Assembly: GCF_000970305.1 (NCBI RefSeq)
Contig: NZ_CP009517.1
Coordinates: forward strand, 3,844,001 to 3,908,000
From: Methanosarcina barkeri 3
GTDB taxonomy: Archaea > Halobacteriota > Methanosarcinia > Methanosarcinales > Methanosarcinaceae
Length of the DNA stretch: 64,000 bases
Direction: 5' to 3'
The notes beneath the pieces are model-generated. The model made no database searches. It saw only the letters and a program-made list of their open reading frames with translations, and was not told the origin of the DNA. Positions 62,543 through 64,000 of the stretch are shown piece after piece. How positions within the stretch are numbered: the stretch's first letter is position 1; each line of letters starts with the position of its first letter. Made by a program: the position numbers and the translations under genes.

Positions 62543-64000
62543 TCAGGCCCCCTTGCAAAGTCTCTTAAGGTTAGTTGGCTGTGCTGAGACATCGAACTTG
62601 ATCTTCGGACCGGAGATAATCTTCCTTCGCTTCCAGTCAATTTCCCAGCCGTGCTCTGATTCCAGTCTCTTGAGGAGCTCTTCACGCTTGGCAAGCGGGA
62701 GGTCAGCCTCGCTTCTGACGAACTTCCACCAGTCATCGGGTTCCACACCGAGGTACTTCTTGGAAAGCTCCATCCAGTGGGTGAGCTTGATGGATCTACC
62801 CATGTTGTTATCTGACGGGCGGATGCAAGCCTTTGCCATCATCGGGAGTGCTTCTTGCCAGGTTTCTGCAGTTGTCAGCAGGAATTCCGGTGCTGGTGGG
62901 ATGTTCATCTCTGAGCCGTCTCTTGCATCATAGACTTTCCACTTGGACTCGTCATAGTTTTTGGCAATCAGAGCTCTCCTATACTTGGAACCGTGGGGGC
63001 CGAGCACTGCAGGGATACCATAGATATTACATCCGGTACCTATTGAAGCAGCCTTCTGTGAGTATCCACCCCAGGCAAGTCCGCATGCACCTACACGGTT
63101 GAGAGTATAGTCCGCAATTTCAGCAAGGTTTCCTGCCAGGTTTCTCTGAGCAAAGATTCCGGCAACTTTCTCGGCAGCCCCACTGATGTGTGCGTTGGAC
63201 ACACAGGAACCAGTGTTAAGCAGTCCGCCGCCTGCGAATGTACCTGGGTACCTTTCGTAAAGTGTTTTGCCTTCTTCGTCCTTGTACATACCGATGTCCA
63301 TTGCAGAACAACCGCTTACAGCCAGGAGGTAGTTTCTCTTCAGGAACTCTTCGGCAATCAGGTAGACATCTTTAGTACCGCTCGGGTAATTCGGGCATCC
63401 GATAATAGCGATGATACCAGGAGTAGTTCCCATAACAAGGTTCAGGCCTTCTTTCCTGATTTCTGCGTCACTTGCCTGTCCTCTGCCCGCTCTAACCAAT
63501 CCTTTCTCTTCGCTGATAGCTTTCTGTGCAGCTTTCTCAATTACATTTAAGATTGGGATATCCTTCTTACAGACCTGTTCGCAGCGGCGGCACCCGATAC
63601 AGACATCGTGGATAGCTTCAAGGTACTCGTAGCTTCCTTTTGCTGCATATTCCATGGCTTCTGGAATATCCTGCTCTTCTGGGCATGCAAGCAAGCATTC
63701 TCCACACTTGGCACATTTGTCGATATATGCTTTGAATTCCTCATCAGTCGGAATTGCTGTTATGCCTTCTGCATCGCGGATTGGAGCCATTACTTCGGCA
63801 ATCTTCGGGACAAGTTCTCCAAGCTTGTCATAGTCCAGCATTACACAACCAGGAATTGCCCCTGACTTGATTTCCTCAACTATTGAATCTACATCTGCGT
63901 CTGTACGGTCTGGCAAGCCCATCAGAATTTTTTCGTTAGAAGCGATCACAGGGATCTTGAGTTTCTGGGACTCGGATAAAACATCACCACGGACGCACTG
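62543..64000 (-). CDS. cdhA: CODH/ACS alpha subunit (Ni-CODH catalytic subunit), partial
   Basis: C-terminal ~485 residues of the Ni-Fe CO dehydrogenase that oxidises CO or reduces CO2 with ferredoxin. The frame runs off the right edge without a start codon. Visible: two ferredoxin-like motifs, [18 protein letters not shown] and [16 protein letters not shown], unique to the archaeal alpha subunit, then C-cluster ligand regions with [19 protein letters not shown] and [14 protein letters not shown]. The final tail is basic and ends KRLCKGA. It is the first cdh gene by strand order among those visible. Confidence 0.97.
   Translation of the reverse strand, partial: QCVRGDVLSESQKLKIPVIASNEKILMGLPDRTDADVDSIVEEIKSGAIPGCVMLDYDKLGELVPKIAEVMAPIRDAEGITAIPTDEEFKAYIDKCAKCGECLLACPEEQDIPEAMEYAAKGSYEYLEAIHDVCIGCRRCEQVCKKDIPILNVIEKAAQKAISEEKGLVRAGRGQASDAEIRKEGLNLVMGTTPGIIAIIGCPNYPSGTKDVYLIAEEFLKRNYLLAVSGCSAMDIGMYKDEEGKTLYERYPGTFAGGGLLNTGSCVSNAHISGAAEKVAGIFAQRNLAGNLAEIADYTLNRVGACGLAWGGYSQKAASIGTGCNIYGIPAVLGPHGSKYRRALIAKNYDESKWKVYDARDGSEMNIPPAPEFLLTTAETWQEALPMMAKACIRPSDNNMGRSIKLTHWMELSKKYLGVEPDDWWKFVRSEADLPLAKREELLKRLESEHGWEIDWKRRKIISGPKIKFDVSAQPTNLKRLCKGA

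Noticed and set aside
62193-62933. 246-residue plus-strand frame opposite cdhB and cdhA
   Set aside because: Antisense to two well-identified subunits; composition reflects the opposite strand.

Overview
The window looks like the chromosome of a methanogenic archaeon of the genus Methanosarcina. At the right end is a carbon monoxide dehydrogenase/acetyl-CoA synthase (CODH/ACS) operon in the gene order cdhA-cdhB-cdhC-cooC-cdhD-cdhE, all on the minus strand. Elsewhere there are a proteasome-activating nucleotidase, a CCA-less tRNA-Glu followed by a T-run, very large multi-PAS histidine kinases, a PGF-CTERM surface protein and long AT-rich intergenic regions full of short repeats. Genus is inferred from this combination; species is not assigned.

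Layout. 1-3150: a minus-strand cluster of a PatA/PatG-type subtilisin-like protease, two 70-residue Cys-rich peptides with a conserved front and a divergent Gly-rich hydrophobic tail, and a decayed third copy running off the left edge. This resembles a RiPP (ribosomally made, post-translationally processed peptide) locus and is the best candidate for an undescribed system. 3.4-9.6 kb: an RHH-like unknown, tRNA-Glu, PAN, a DUF131 membrane-protein pair, and purA behind a 100-bp tandem triplication. 9.8-22.4 kb: two giant orphan sensor kinases flanking a GC-rich MFS exporter and a winged-helix regulator. 23-28.7 kb: an AAA ATPase and a MoxR-DUF58-VWA-BatD-like operon. 29-41.2 kb: a membrane protein, a Roco (LRR-Roc-COR) GTPase, a STAND-like ATPase, a PGF-CTERM surface protein, a UshA-type nucleotidase and a VapBC-type toxin-antitoxin pair.

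41.7-52.2 kb is accessory territory: Fe-S and flavin redox proteins, a nucleotidyltransferase, methyltransferases, TetR and HxlR regulators with visible candidate operators, and a duplicated DUF4013 membrane protein between mobile repeats. 52.8-56.5 kb holds a GC-richer co-directional trio (glucoamylase/debranching-type glycosidase, glutaredoxin, Old Yellow Enzyme). 56.7-64 kb is the CODH/ACS operon, with a hairpin after cdhE and several hairpins between cooC and cdhD; cdhA runs off the right edge.

The intergenic space is unusual. It contains at least four families of small palindromic, MITE-like or REP-like elements and about ten separate short-unit tandem arrays (9-21 bp units), several directly upstream of genes. 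Functions are family-level readings of the translated sequence; no database search was run.
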